From: Pterobdella sp. o SKG-2022
Lineage: Eukaryota; Annelida; Clitellata; Hirudinida; Piscicolidae
DNA length: 64,000 bases
Reading direction: 5' to 3'
Assembly (NCBI GenBank): GCA_964035795.1
Contig: OZ038322.1
Location: 9,747,868-9,811,867, forward strand
This document shows positions 51,001 to 64,000 of the stretch, piece after piece. Each line of letters starts with the position of its first letter. Position 1 is the stretch's first letter. Made by a program: the position numbers and the translations under genes. The notes under the pieces are model-generated. The model had not been told where the DNA came from. It worked only from the letters and a program-made list of their open reading frames with translations, and ran no database searches.

Positions 51001-54000
51001 AAAATATTCAAAATTCACAAAGATTTTGAGATTTTAACTCACATTGTCAAGGGATGTGTATTAATATGTATTTTGTTGTTAATACTATATGAAAACAATT
51101 TTAATTTGATTTCATACAAATATTTCATAAAATATTCAACTTATTGAAAGTTATCTTGTTGCCTTTTGAAGTATAAGTCAAGAAATACATAACAACATGT
51201 ATATACAAAGTCTTTACAAGGTTTTTTAATTAATTTTTTTAATTAAATTAAAAAATTTGATAAACTTTATAAAAAACAAACAAAAATTGTATTAATTTTC
51301 AGAATCATGCAAGATTATACCTAGCCTTCTTTAATTAGAATGTGTTTCAAAGGATGTTGAACTTGAAAAGTATTTCATACAGCTAAATTACTATTTACTC
51401 ACACATGTAATCTCATACAGAGTTTGCAAACATAAACTCATAACGTTGAAATAGTAGTTCACAATGAGTTTTCTAAATAATAACAAGTTGAAAGGCAAAC
51501 TAAACTGTTATCGCGTAGCTTTTATTACCAGCATTGTAATCTATAAATGCCAATCAAGCCCTACATAACACTCGCATCTAAATAGTTCCACAGAAATGCA
51601 TAGAAATTATAAGTTTTTACCACTGTTGCTATTAAACTAAAATTAATTTAATAGTCGTTCAAATGACTTTAAAAAACAGATGGTATTCAATATAGGGAGC
51701 GACCAAATGGTTTGTGTCTATACTAGGGGTTTTAATCTTGCATCTATGCTTGTATCTGATGGTTTTTTCATTAAGATATTTACTTTTTAATATAACTTTT
51801 TTGCTATGAATTAAACAAACAAAAATGAAATATTCAAAAAATAATTGTGAGTAATTTAATGATTTGCATTTTTGTTTATCCACTTTATTTATTAGAAGTG
51901 AAATGTCTCAGGTTTTCTTAGGCTGAAATAAATTAGTTCTTTAGTAAAGGAATGAGAAGATGAATTACTTTAATAAAATATAATGGAGAAATTGATGGAA
52001 GTAGAAACTATAATACTATTAAGTAATATTTATACTAAACTTGTGCTCTGTTTAAAATGAACGTTTGATTTTTTCATCTTGAATCTTTTTAATTTTTTTC
52101 TCACAATTTTTTGTATTTTTGAATAGTTCACTAACGTTGTTTCATAACTTTTCAAATTTCAAAGTTTTTCATTGATTTATTTAAATATTTATCCAAATAC
52201 CTGGGTAAATATTCAAATAGTTGAAGATTTAATTGAATATTTTTATTGAATACCTTAGTATTCCACACCCTATTATGACATCGTTTGTGTTTTTTGATGT
52301 TTATTGACATTTTAGTTGCTAGCATAAACCTTAGAGCTTATTTATATGCAATAAAAATAATATAATTCTGATAAGTATGGAATTCTTATAAAACATTAGT
52401 AGGCTTCTTAAAGAAGTTGTGCTTAAGAAAATCACATTGTTTTGCCTAAAATGATCAGTATTCAATGCATATCTTCTTATACCTACCTACATTTTGCCTT
52501 TATTTTTATCTATACAAGATCTATATCAATACATCTCTCATATATTTTGTTTTTCATCACATAATTGAAAACGTTATCAAGAAAGTTTTGATAAATTCCC
52601 GAATAATTTGTGCATATTTCGTGTTCATTTTTGACGATCGATCAATCATAGATTTCGAGTCTATATGTGAATGATTGGCTAAAAAATCGAAGTGTTTTCA
52701 GAGACAAATAATTTTGCAGTAATCATGGTGGACTTCCTTTAACAACTTCTTAGGCATTTCTACTGTTGATAAAACATATAACTAACATTATTATTTAAAA
52801 GATAATATGCAGACTAATAGATTACTAGTTTAGTTATCAGTTATTTTTTTGTTTTTCACCTATGATTATATTTTTTTTTAGAATTTTTTCCATAGTTTTC
52901 AAAATAGTAATGATGTTATTTTCAAAACTTCGACACACTCATCGATGCAATAAACATGCAAACCCGCAAAACATATTATATGTTCTGTCATAAGTTCAAC
53001 CAACTATTTTTGGGGAAAGACTGCTACATGATTAAATTCATTAAAACATTTTTTCATTAAAAATCTTATAATTTTATAATTAAAATTTTTAAAAAAATCA
53101 ATACTTAATTTGAATTGTATTAAAAAATCAATGGTTTTAAACTTTAATTAAATACATTTATGAACGCTCAGAAGACACAAGAAGTTATTGAATGCCTCAC
53201 TAGTTTGACCTTTGGCCTTATTGTTTATATGTTACATACATTGTCTATGTCATTGAAAAAAATATTGATTTTTAGTCGTGAACTTATGGGTGGTGTTTAT
53301 AAAAAACTTTTTGAATATATTTGAAAAAAAGTGATTGATCGGTTGATGGGGATTCAGTTTTTACCATCATCATCATTAAATTTTATTCATTTTTCTCACG
53401 AATAATTAAAATAAAATGAATAACTTTTGCTTTTAATTTTGAAAATTAGTTTTTTTTTAATCGTAATAAAGATTATTTTGCTTTACAGTTCAAAATTTTA
53501 TAAATTTTCTCTTTGTGATTTAAAAATTTTATAAACTTTTCAATTTTTTTTAATCTTCAAAATAAGGCAGTTTTTTGATGCATTTATTGCTTCTAGAAAA
53601 AACCAAAAGTTTTCGATTAGTTCGACCTCATGATAAATCAAAAAAAATTGAGTTAAAAAACACATAAAATATCTTTTTTTGCACTTTATATAATCCTGAA
53701 AGATAAAAAAATGTCTAAAGGTGAAAAAACCAAAAAATGTCTGAACAAACTCTCAATACATTTCAAATCCAATCAAATTGATGAAACAGTTACATAAAAG
53801 CAATTAAAATAAATCAAAAACTCAAACAAAAACCAAAAAAAACATACTATTTCAAACAACGGAAAATTTTTTTTAATTGTATATATACATACATAAAGTC
53901 TTCTTTGCTATATTATCATAATAATTAAAACAAAAGGCATGATAAAATCTAATGGAGCAAAAACTATATGAAAAACCATTTTTAATTGTTCCCATAGGTT

Positions 54001-54153
54001 TAGTTAGTTATGCAAGTTAGTGAATCAGTTAATGTGCAAGAACCTTTCATATATATTTGGGTTCAGCTTATATAGGCCACGCTGAACCTTATTTCACTCA
54101 TACTTGTTTTCCCGCGTTAGCTAAGATATCGTTTTAATAATTAATAAATAGAA
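48019..54153. other. 6.1-kb intergenic region, no gene seen
   Basis: AT-rich sequence between the ERICH2-like gene and the Cys-loop receptor. Open frames here are short and of low complexity, without splice-supported neighbours. Slightly GC-richer patches near 48660-48710 and 48960-49000 carry no recognised motif. The promoter of the receptor gene should lie at the right end. Confidence 0.55.
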
Positions 54154-57100
54154 ATGGTTATCAAATTTCTGTTGCTTTACAATCTGCTGTTTTCTCTTTT
54201 TTTTGTTAGGTAAAATGTTTTTTTATAGATCGATGAAAAGTATATATTTATAATCTCATTCGAAGAAATTAATGTTTGTTAGTATATATCATAACTTGTT
54301 CATTTTCAAATATTTCATTAGGAAAGGAATACTTGACGCTTAAGAATAATATAAAAAATTTTACTTTTTAATAGCTCAAACAAATTTCATCCACATGATC
54401 TCATAAGTGTTCTAAAATCCTCTCAAAAACAAAAGAAAAAATATAGAAAATGTTAGTTTTTAATACATTATATAATTTAATCTTTTTTTTAAAACATTTG
54501 AAAGCAATGTCGCTTAGATGAGTGTTATAAAATAACAATGAAAAGTTACGTCTGAAATATTTTTAGCAAACACCCCTTCCAACCATTAATAATCGTTAAC
54601 CCGTTTAAAAACCTTCATTATGTCATATAAATGTTATAAAATAGCGTAGAGTTTTTTGAGTTTATAATACCTGGAGCCATGACAAAATACCCATAAAATA
54701 ATATTATATTCTTGAATACTGAAACAAAATTTTAAAAAAAACCTTAAAAACCAAAAAGTATGCCAAAGATTATTTGTACTCCTACTTTCAAACTTGAACC
54801 CTCACAAGCATCAGGTAGAGGTCAAACTGCTTATAATAAAACCTGCTAGAGCCAAACATCACCATCAGCATCACTATCTTTAAACCCATAATAAGGAAAC
54901 TTTAATACTTACTTATAATGATAACACCTTAAAGGATAACACTTTTTTATTCTTTTTTCTTTTTCAAGCCTCTCTGCAGCAAACCTAGTTTGCAAACTGC
55001 GTGCTTTACAAATAATAATAAGAATAATAATAATAACTACTGTTGTGTTATTATAAATCACCTCAAACCCCCTTTTTGAACCTATGTATTTTGTGCTTAT
55101 ATAATAATGCTGGTCATTGGGTTTTTCCATACCATACTAACCCATAGTATTTCCAAAACGCCCTATTGTGAGAACCTTCCATTAAGTCACCCCGAACAAG
55201 AGTTTCAGTTAGATAGCTGTTAAGTTTTCCATAATATGAAAATAATTTCTAAACACTAGTTATTTTATTAAAATAAGAAGCTTTTCGTTATCAACGTAAC
55301 ATTTTCTATAATACCCTTCTATGAACCTATTGAAACTAGCTTCAGCCATTAAACCCGCTTAACCATTGAAACGACAGAGTGCTGTCGGATGTTTTAGGTG
55401 ATGTGTTGAAAAGGCAAGATTATGATTTCAAAGTGAGACCTTTTGCTGAAGAAGGTTAGACATGTGTTTGTTGGCTGTGAGGTGTTTGTTACTTTGTTGT
55501 TTTGGTGATGTTGTGTTTGTTGTGTTCGCTGTGTTGGTGATTTTGTGTTTGTTGGTTGTGTTGTGTTGTTTTGGTGATGTTGTGTTTGTTGCTTTGTTGT
55601 GTTGCTTATGTATTTTTATGTTATGTTATTTTTGTTTTGTTTTTTTCATGTGTTGTGTTGATTTAAATCTTGTTATTATTATTGTGTTCTTTTCATGTTT
55701 GTGTTGTGTTGTTTATGTTGATTATTATTTTAATTGTGTTGTGTTGCTTATGTTGATTATTATTGTTTTTCATTTGGGGTTTTTTTTGCCTTATTATTTA
55801 ATATTGAAATTTTGTGTGATTCTTTTTATGTTTTTCATTTGTTTATAAAGTTTCATCACGTTATTTCACCTTTTCTTGTGTTGTTTTATTGTTCCACATC
55901 ATGGATTAATTTTTGTTTTTATTATTCCATTTCATGTTTTTTCAAGACAGTTTTTTTAAATTTCTTTATATGAAAAGTGTTATTTCAATTTTTTCATATT
56001 TTTTGTTGTCGTGTTTTTAATGTTTTACACTTCGATGTTATGTCGTAGAGGCACTAAGGGGTTTGCATAGAGATGGGTTGTGTGGTGTGTTTTTTGAGTG
56101 CTGGTCTATACTTTAAAAATTTTCTGAGAATACTTTGAATTACGATGTGCGGAGGTTTTGCGGCATTGTTTTATTATTTAATTTTCATCGTAAAACGTGG
56201 AAGAGTATTTAGTTGCATACATTTATTTAAGCTCCATTGCAGTGTAGGTTTCAAATTTATTTTAATATTCTGAAAATTTTATAAAAAGCTAACTCATAAA
56301 ACCTATGAACCTTATAGATATATAGTCATCTTTATCTTGAGGCAGTAAAATATTTTAATACGATTGCATATTCGAGGTGGAAACTGTTGTCAAAATGCAA
56401 AAAAATGATAAAATTTAATGTTGCGCATTTCAGCTTAGACACTGTGTGGAGGGGTATATTGATTTCGTTTTGTGAACTTCATTATAATTGTAAAAATGAA
56501 CAAACAGTGTTTAAAGTTTCATTTCGAATGTACTAAGCTCTTTGTAATGTGAGCTTACGTTAGTTTATTATATGAGAATTTAAAAAACTAATTTTTACCT
56601 TGTCTGTTTGAAGTACCATTATTTATTTATGGAAAGTTTGCTATATGATTGCATTTTTTAATGTTATTTCACTTGATTCGTTGAAACCCTTAGTGTAACA
56701 AACACCACAGCATAACAGACACTCAAACAACTTTTACTTATCAATCAATGTAAGGGTTTAAAAATATCTTAAAATCAATAATTTTAAACTTCAAATTTTA
56801 AATCACATTCCACATTGTTGAAACTAAAAAAAAATAGTAAGAGTGCTCGTTTGATTCCGGGTCAAACATGGACGCATAACGAGAAAAAATATCGTTGTAG
56901 TTAAAAATGGCCAAAGAATCGTTTTTAAAAGCATTTAAAAAAAATTTTAATGTGTTTGAAATGTTATTTAATAAAACCAGTGCTAAGTATTAAAATGATA
57001 TTTATGTATTAGAGTAGTATTTAAGGTTATGGTATTGGGAAGTTCATATAATATTTTTGTCATGCTTCTACCTGATTTCGAGAAAATAAGCGGGTATTAG

Positions 57101-60100
57101 TGATTTTTATTTGCGTGAAACGTTTGCAAAATTTATAACTCTATTGCTTATATTAATTTTTTAACTTTATTTATTTTCAACATTCCTATTTTAATATGAA
57201 TAAATCTATAATTTCTATCATTAAAACTTCATCATAAGGTATTCCGCACACCAGGATAACATGAGATTATGTGCTTGTAGCTTTGAATAATTATAAGTTT
57301 TTTGTAATGTTTATGTTGTGAAATATCAAACTTTATGAAAACATAGATTTTTAAAAAAATTAATTTTGAATGTCTGTAAGCTTGAACACAAATCTTTTGA
57401 AATAGTTTCATGAAATAATAAAAACAAACCCATCGATTGTTATAAAAGCAGCAAGCTCAATAATAAATGATATGAAAACTTCATCAGAAAATGTGTAAAT
57501 AATGAAGAATCATTTTTAATCAGAAAAACATCGAAAAGCGTGAAAACTCATATAGATGCTGATGTATGTAGTATAAATCAACCGCTACGTGTCTCACATT
57601 TTTATTAATACGTTGAAAGATTTTTGTGATTTCCAAACTTTTATGTATTTGGGGAAAAGCTAATATAAAAATTTTTAAATGAACAAAAATGTTTAGGAGA
57701 TTTTATAAATGAATGAAATAAAGATGGAGATAAATTCAAAATAAAAAGTAAATTTTAATCCAAGCCGAAGCTACAAACTTTTGTTACCAGTTTTTTCGGA
57801 AAAGTTGTGTATATAATTATTCTAAGCACAAAAAAAAATAAACAACCATCAAACGACTAAGGAATCGGACACCAATTTAGTTGAAGTCATTCAAGATGGA
57901 GCATATAAAAATTCGTATATACTTTCATTAAGTAATCTTTAAGCTTGATGGTGGAAATTCAGACATATCTATTCCCATAAAATTATAATTTGTTTGAGTG
58001 CTCAATACAAAAAAATGTATAAAACTTCATTAGAGAAGCCAAGGCTTCCATATATGAAACACAGATTAGACTATAAAATGGAACGAGAGTGACCTACTTT
58101 CGCATCAGTCCATGCTGCCTGGGGACCTATTTGAACCTACAAAAATAAAGTACCTTCAACCCTGTTTAGAACAATGCAGGCTTTTTTGCTTTTACTTTAA
58201 TTTATTTTTTATGTGAATAATACTTTGAAAAAAATATTATGCTTAAAACAATTCAAATCAATAACTATTTTTAATTAAAAAACATAAGTTTTTTGGATAG
58301 TAACAAGTGAACTATGCAAGAATAAAATAATTAAGAAACCAAACATTTTGAAATGCGATATACTTAATAAAAATACCGCTAACATCACGAACTTGGAAAT
58401 TATGTGAAAAAACTTCAGAAACCAATTCAGGAATAAACTAATTCTATTTTAAATTCAAGACATAACTCTGAAACTGATCACAGAAAGGCTGGACGACCTG
58501 CCAAACATATACCAAAGATACTTGCCAAAACCGTTGTTTTATGTCTTGCGGGTTTTTATGCCATACAATGCAGGAAAGCTTAGAGAAATGGTGAGCTGAG
58601 TATGGGCTACCCATTGAATGATGATGTGAGAAGGAAAAAGTGTATATATTTCTGAATTCTATTAGTAAATAAAGTATCAAAATGAATTTTTATTTAACTT
58701 TGAAATGAAATTTTTTTTAGATAAATTTATTTTACAAAAAATATTTTTGTTAAGTTAGATTTTATCACAAAACTAATTCTTTCTAACAAGGTCCAACTTA
58801 TCAAAAACTACAACTTGTGTTGAAATTACTATCTAAAAAGTTTTTCAAAGTTGAATTGAAAAAAAATACAAGCAAAAAGATACATACGATCTCTGAAAAA
58901 TTATCAAGTTAATCACTCAGGAAAAAAACGACCAGAAGCTGATGCATCCTTTTAGAGTTACGTGAGAGGGTTGATTAATGAAACGTCGAATACCCTCTTT
59001 GAAGCATCAATCAAGTCCTCTTTTCATATGATTTTTTCTAATTTTGAAAAATTCCGAGTCTTTTCCATGAAGATTTAAAGGTTTTTTATTTGAGCTGAAA
59101 AATAGTTTTGAAGATTTCTTTGAAAGAACTCACAACGAAGACAAAATATTATTATTTTGAAGCTAGTTTTTTATGAAGACAATTTCATTTCTCAATTTTA
59201 TGTTGACGAATAAGCGTTTTTTTTAATAAAAGCTACACGCAAAATAGATTGGCCGTAGATCAAAGTAAATCAAAAGATATAAAACTGCCTACCATCATGA
59301 ATATTTTGACATTCTATTTAAACTTCTTTTATTAGATTTTCTATTATTCCGAAACACAAAAGTTAAAACTATTCATTGTTTTCAAACTTATTCTGAAACA
59401 ACGCATTGAAAGTTAAATTATACCCAATGATAATATCATTTATATACGTAGTTCATATTATCAATACAAACCACGCAATAACAAGAAAAATTTAGTAATA
59501 TTAACTTGAAAATTTCTGAGCCATTAAGCCCATGTATGATCATTAACAATCACAAAGTGTTTAAAATTCTTTGAATGTCTTCATTTATTTCCACCAGTCA
59601 ATCTTCCCTTTCAAACAATACAGAACGAATTTTTATATGGAAATAAAATAGTACTTCAGAAGCTTTTTCGTTTATTATTTCTATAGTTAACCTGGTTTAG
59701 TTTGATTGTTTACCTGGATACGAGGTTGTCGAGTTTTGTGCGACATTTTAAAACTTTTCGAAAACTTTCAAGTTTATGGTGTACATTTGATATAAGCTTT
59801 GTCACACACATCGGATTAACATCCCTCTATATTAGGATTATCCTTTATGTTTAGTTTTCTTCTTTTATATGAAATATTAATATTTCTCACCAAAGCACAT
59901 TTTCACTACAATATTGGGCAATCGTGAACCAAAATTCATTAAAAATTTGTTTATCACTTTATGTTGAGTTTGAAACTCTCATAGCATTCCTAATAAAGTT
60001 GTATCCAATTTCAAGCATTATTTTAACCTCAATACTGAACAAACACCTCAACTCATCACGTATCCACCAATCATAACAAAAGACCCTTCAAAAGATTTCT

Positions 60101-63100
60101 ATTACATCAAACAAATTTAATGATACAAAAAATAACTTGGAAGAATATAACTTTGAACATGTTTTTTTTAACGTTGAGTTCATGGAGCCCTGGGAGGTAT
60201 TTCAAAGACGTTCAGTTACCTAGTGGCTTGAAAGCCATTATGAAATTCTGTACCAGCTCATACTTGGATTTGAACGACAATGATCTATAAAAACCTATCA
60301 AGATGATTAAAAAACTGGAGTTTGTTGAAAAGATTAGAAACAGGCATTAAAAACGCAAGTGAAAGTAAAATAAACTGTTGAAACCGTTAAAACATGATGA
60401 TAAGATAATGATGATGACTTTTTACCATTTTTTCATTATTGATACTTTTATTTTTTTCACTATTATTACTGTTGTCATTATTAATAATACTTTTATTTCT
60501 TCCGTTTTTATTATCATAACTATTAATATCTTTGTTATTATTATTCCCATGTTATTGTTGTAATTATTTGCAGAAGAGCCTCTGCACGTGAATGTGACCA
60601 TCAACGTCAACGTCATCAGTCACATATCAGAGCTGCAAATGGTAGTGTTTTTTATTAGTATAGTTTTTTATTGACTTATTATTTTTATTATTGATTAAAT
60701 TTTTTTAAAATTTTAATTATTTAATTATTGATTTTATTAGTTTAATTTCTTTATTATTGATTTATAATTTCCTAAATTTTTATACCATTTTTTATAACGG
60801 TTCTTTTGTTATTTTTTCAAATAAAGTATTCATATCATAAGTTCATCTTAATTTTTAAATCTAATTTTGTTACTTTTTAACTTTTTTCATAACTCAAAAA
60901 GATTTATTATCAGCTGTATTTTTCAAGTTTATTTCAACGCAGTATTTCCTACTTAGTTTTCATGCTTATTCTTGCTGAAGAAATACAATACAATACAATC
61001 ACGAATAGGAGTAAAATGGCTTCAACTTGCATGTGCAAAACTTCATTGCAAAAAGTTTTTTTTTAACAGTGCTTTACTGATGAAACTTTTGAAAAAATAT
61101 AATAAAGTTTTAAAAATCCTTTTAAAATTATTTTAGCAGTTTCAATCCGCTGAAATTTTAAAAAGCCATTTCAGCAAACTCTAAAAAAAACTAAGTAAAA
61201 ATAAGCTTCATACCAAATTTTCCGAACTATTCTAAATTATCTAAAACTCTCTAAAAAATTGCTATTTTGATTCAAATTTTTTGTATTCATTTTAATTTTT
61301 TGTTTATATAAGCAAGATTATACTGTTGTTCAAAACAATGGATTATAGACAACAAAACAGTTTTTATATATATTTATGACAACAATGTAGAGCATGAAAT
61401 GCATATGTATCAGATGGACTACTCTGTACTGACACGAAATCAATCCACCGGCATACAAACTCCAGCTACAGCCAGTACATTATACAAGAGCAAGCCATAC
61501 AAAATTTTTTTTTAATTAAAAAAAATATGAAGGATATTAACTGAAGTGCAAATCACTTTTAAAAAGTTTAAAGTTTGGAAGAAAAACAATTTTCTTAAAA
61601 CGAACTGATTTTTTTTTGTTTTTTAACGTAGTATAAAATTTAAGCCTGCAAAGATTTCACTATAAGACACGAAAAGTATAAAAAACATTGCAAGAAGAAT
61701 AGATTTAGGCTTCCTTTGAAGCACAGAATCTGAAATAGAACCGTAAAAAATGCTTTGGAAACGCTAAAGTTTTGAATAAAAAAATAAAAATAAGTTAGAA
61801 AAACGTAGCTTGCATGAAAAAATATATCAAGATATGTCTATCCACATCATCATCACTTCTGTTTAACTTATTTGTCTTAAGATATGTCTATCCAAATCAT
61901 CATCACTTCTGTTTAACTTATTTGATAATACGAGTTCACCTTAGAAAAAATTAGTACTTTGAATAAAACTATAATTAGTGTTTTTCTATATGAAAATTTT
62001 GAATCAAATTGTAAAAATTATTTTTATTTTTTTTTACATAGTTTTTTCTATTTTTTCTTGCATTAACATTCAACTATCAATAACCATCCATACAACTAAA
62101 AACTCCAATAAAACCGTTGGTTGAAACCCCGCTAGAAATCTGGTAATTTAAACTCTCGAGCCCAAACACCTGAATGAAATACCAATCATTTGCTTAAATA
62201 AAAGCTATCAAAGATCTCCACAATCATTGGACCTCGACAGAACTAACTTCTTTGTGAGGAATGAACATCATTTGTTTTGTGCGCTTGAGGTCTTGTGCGG
62301 TGGCAATCGTTTATTTTTTTTTCATGTTTTGTTTTTTTTTGGTTTATTTTTTTATTTTTTTGTATTTATCAATGTTCATGGTATGGAGGTATTGTTATCA
62401 GGTTTGATTCTGCTTTTTAAACTTTTTATTTCAACTATTCAGAAATAATTTTTTTGTTTCAATAAAAATAAGTTGAGAAAAGTGAATGGCTTAGTTAGAA
62501 GGACATTAGAACCTTATAAAAAGCTTTGAATACCGTGCAGATCAGCTGGATATCTTGCGTGTTTAATAATGTAAAACTTCATTTTTAGCATTAAAGCTGT
62601 TAATTCCAAATCATTCTTTCTAATGAGGTTAAATGTCTTTAAAAATATTTATTTCCACTTTCAGGTCTACTTTTTATTGAATGCTGTTTTAATTTTTATT
62701 GTCTGCATCAATATCTTATGTGTAAAACTGTTATAAAAAGATTTAATCTTTTAAAATCAAAAGAACAATAATTAACATTATCGATTTTAATTTTTAAATG
62801 ACTATCAATTGCTTTCATTGCTTTATATTTATGAAGGATTTTTTTTTACTTTAAAGCAATTCAAACAACCATAGGACTTAGAAACGTAGCGTAAACCAGA
62901 ATTTAAACGAAGGCATATTGAGGGCTTTTTACTTACTGTTCCTACTGATTACATATTTCGCAGTTCAAATACTGGAGATTTTGTGATTTTTATAACCTGT
63001 TTTGATTTTGAAAATAAGGAAAATCTGTTTTGAATTTTATTTTAATGAACGAAGCTTTTTGCACGAAAAACTAACATTATCAAGTGCCAAAGATTAGTCT

Positions 63101-64000
63101 GAAGTGAAATTTTTCATGTGATAAGATTCCAGTTTAATAGAATTTTTTTTATATGAAAAAATTGCCAATCAGATGTTTATGTTGGCTTATAAAAAAAAAA
63201 TTATACAAATTAGTTATAAACACAGTTATCTTTAGAAGCATTGGTTTGAATAAATGAAGAACTATTTCATAAAATAAATCGAACAATTATAGATTAAAAA
63301 TTTAATTGAGACAATAATTTAAAGTTAAAAATTTTCATTCAACAAGAAGAAAAGTAAAAAAACTCATTAGAACAATAAAAAAGACATAAACGATAAATAC
63401 AACCAAGTCGTTCTTATTGCTTTTCCGTGTTTTCCAAAGGCATTAATCCTTTTGAATCTTTAAAATTATATTCCGAAAAGATTTGCAAATAAATATCAAA
63501 ATAAAAAAATCATGAAAGTATAAATTGTTCATAGTTGAAAAAAAATTTTAAATCTATAAAATCAACTCTACAAAAAGTTTACCGTGTTGAATTTAATTCC
63601 ACCTGCAAAGCAATTAAGCATTATGTTAACTGAATGTTTCAATCGATACCACTCGGAAACAATCTCAAACGAAACTTCAAAAGCATCTTTTATTGGAGTT
63701 TTTGGGCCAAAAACAACATTAATTCATTCAACCTTTGCAAAGATTTATAAAGTTTTGCTTTAATCACTGTTTGAAATATACAAAGCACTTTTCAAAGTTT
63801 TTTAAACTAACATGTTTTGATACAAAAAAATATTTTGAAATGAAATTCAAAAAAATATTTTAACCCAAGATAGATACAATAATAGTACCAAGCTTTTGGG
63901 ACCACTAACTTCAATACATTGGGCACATTTAATGTTACAAAAGTAACCATCCATCAAACCTCTGTGTTTGAACATAAGCTTTATTGAGTGAAGGGTTAGG
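54154..64000 (+). CDS. Cys-loop ligand-gated anion channel subunit, first three exons (3' end not found)
   Basis: Exons: 54154-54209, 55378-55454, 60575-60642, joined in consistent phases (2, 1, 0). Exon 1 encodes a signal peptide (MVIKFLLLYNLLFSLFFV). Exon 2 reads VLSDVLGDVLKRQDYDFKVR then PFAEE, the N-terminal helix and first loop of the Cys-loop family. Exon 3 reads EPLHVNVTINVNVISHISEL then QM, the beta-1/beta-2 signature of GABA-A, glycine and glutamate-gated chloride receptors (V-V-I-V-IS-ISE-M). At 68 nt and ending in phase 0 after M, exon 3 has the size I recall for the equivalent exon of vertebrate GABA-A and glycine receptor genes. The next exon, which should begin with D/E-Y-T and FLRQ, was not found with confidence. 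The cysteine loop and the four membrane helices are therefore missing, either beyond 64000 or unrecognised. Introns are 1.2 and 5.1 kb. Confidence 0.75.
54968..55036 (+). mobile_element. Solo 3' end of the CR1-like family seen at 43157-44641
   Basis: GCAGCAAACCTAGTTTGCAA, then ACTGC, then TACAAATAATAATAA matches the end of the 43-kb element nearly base for base, including the AAT-type tail. It is in intron 1 of the Cys-loop receptor, in sense orientation. Only about 70 bp remain, an extreme 5' truncation. Confidence 0.85.
55460..55790 (+). repeat. T/G-rich low-complexity stretch
   Basis: Starts six bases after the exon 2 donor of the Cys-loop receptor and consists of irregular TGTTGTGTT and TTGGTGATG units, almost without C or A on this strand. 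It forms a 128-codon open frame rich in Leu, Val, Cys and Phe, which is a by-product of composition and not a gene. Confidence 0.8.
58090..58640. other. Two exon-like islands in the Cys-loop receptor intron 2
   Basis: Islands at about 58095-58140 and 58485-58610 have higher GC content and splice-like borders. On plus, 58490-58604 can be read between ATCACAG and |GTGAGC as a Cys-rich segment (TTCQTYTKDTCQNRCFMSC). On minus, VQIGPQAAWTDAK lies between TTTTGTAG and |GTAGGT, and SCIVWHKNPQDIKQRFWQ between TCTAAG and |GTATCT, both in phase 0. I recognise neither reading, and the strand is undecided. They may be exons of a nested gene, an old repeat, or chance. Confidence 0.3.
60643..64000 (+). other. 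Region expected to hold the next receptor exons; unresolved
   Basis: Following exon 3 of the Cys-loop receptor. A candidate open segment at 61393-61510 (MDYSVLTRNQSTGIQT) begins after a CAG and resembles the M-D-Y-S-V start of the next family exon, but then lacks FLRQ. At 62248-62265 the string FFVRNE recalls the family's FFVNEK. Neither is convincing. A 50-bp tandem duplication lies at 61829-61928. The rest is AT-rich without recognisable features. Confidence 0.35.
61829..61928. repeat. Direct tandem duplication of 50 bp
   Basis: AAGATATGTCTATCCACATC and the following 26 bases recur 50 bp downstream with one difference in the first 46 bases. Confidence 0.9.

Noticed and set aside
55462..55848. 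128-codon hydrophobic membrane-like protein
   Set aside because: It is made only by the T/G-rich tract (TTG, GTG, TGT codons) and has no recognisable family features.
1..64000. CRISPR arrays, prokaryotic operons or phage modules
   Set aside because: No spaced short repeats, ribosome-binding sites or bacterial gene families; all genes have eukaryotic introns. Tandem repeats found are simple duplications or microsatellites.

Overview
This is nuclear DNA from an AT-rich invertebrate animal. The evidence is multi-exon genes with GT-AG introns, animal-specific families (cortactin, G-beta-5, a Ly6/Quiver-like GPI protein, a Cys-loop receptor), several clades of non-LTR retrotransposon, and a tRNA-derived SINE. 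I cannot place the phylum from the sequence. I rebuilt the exons by hand from splice signals, reading phase and remembered family sequences. In every complete gene the exon lengths sum to an intact reading frame ending in one stop codon, which is strong internal support.

Layout: (1) 1-783 (+), 3' end of a fibronectin-III single-pass membrane protein. (2) 1197-2407 (-), complete Ly6/Quiver-like protein; one intron holds a retroelement tail and the 200-N assembly gap. (3) 2872-6337 (+), OSTF1 (SH3 plus ankyrin). (4) 6912-10293 (-), cortactin. (5) 11253-14368 (+), ACMSD of the kynurenine pathway. (6) 15520-18121 (-), ethanolamine kinase. (7) 18870-21881 (-), broken C2H2 plus SWIM transposase-like gene. 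(8) 22164-28188 (+), succinyl-CoA ligase alpha subunit, with a dead RTE-like element in intron 4. (9) 28818-36752 (-), NAA35/Mak10 of the NatC acetyltransferase, carrying a SINE and a CR1-like element in introns. (10) 36965-41159 (+), GNB5. (11) 42849-48018 (+), small gene resembling the conserved module of glutamate-rich protein 2, interrupted by a CR1-like element. (12) 54154 to beyond the window (+), first three exons of a GABA-A/glycine/GluCl-type Cys-loop receptor.

The genes are mostly housekeeping or signalling and do not form one pathway. They alternate in direction, giving several head-to-head pairs (Ly6/OSTF1, cortactin/ACMSD, NAA35/GNB5) and tail-to-tail pairs. The pair NAA35/GNB5 is separated by only 212 bp between start codons.

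The repeat content is a second layer: two CR1-like copies, one RTE-like copy lacking reverse transcriptase motif C, solo 3' tails of these families, a full-length SINE with target-site duplication, long AT and AAT microsatellites, and a ~270-bp tandem triplication. I found no CRISPR, operon or prokaryotic defence system. The most novel items are the Ser-rich ERICH2-like gene, the broken C2H2/SWIM gene, the exon-like islands near 58 kb, and the evidence that the assembly gap is an AT microsatellite inside a retroelement 3' region.
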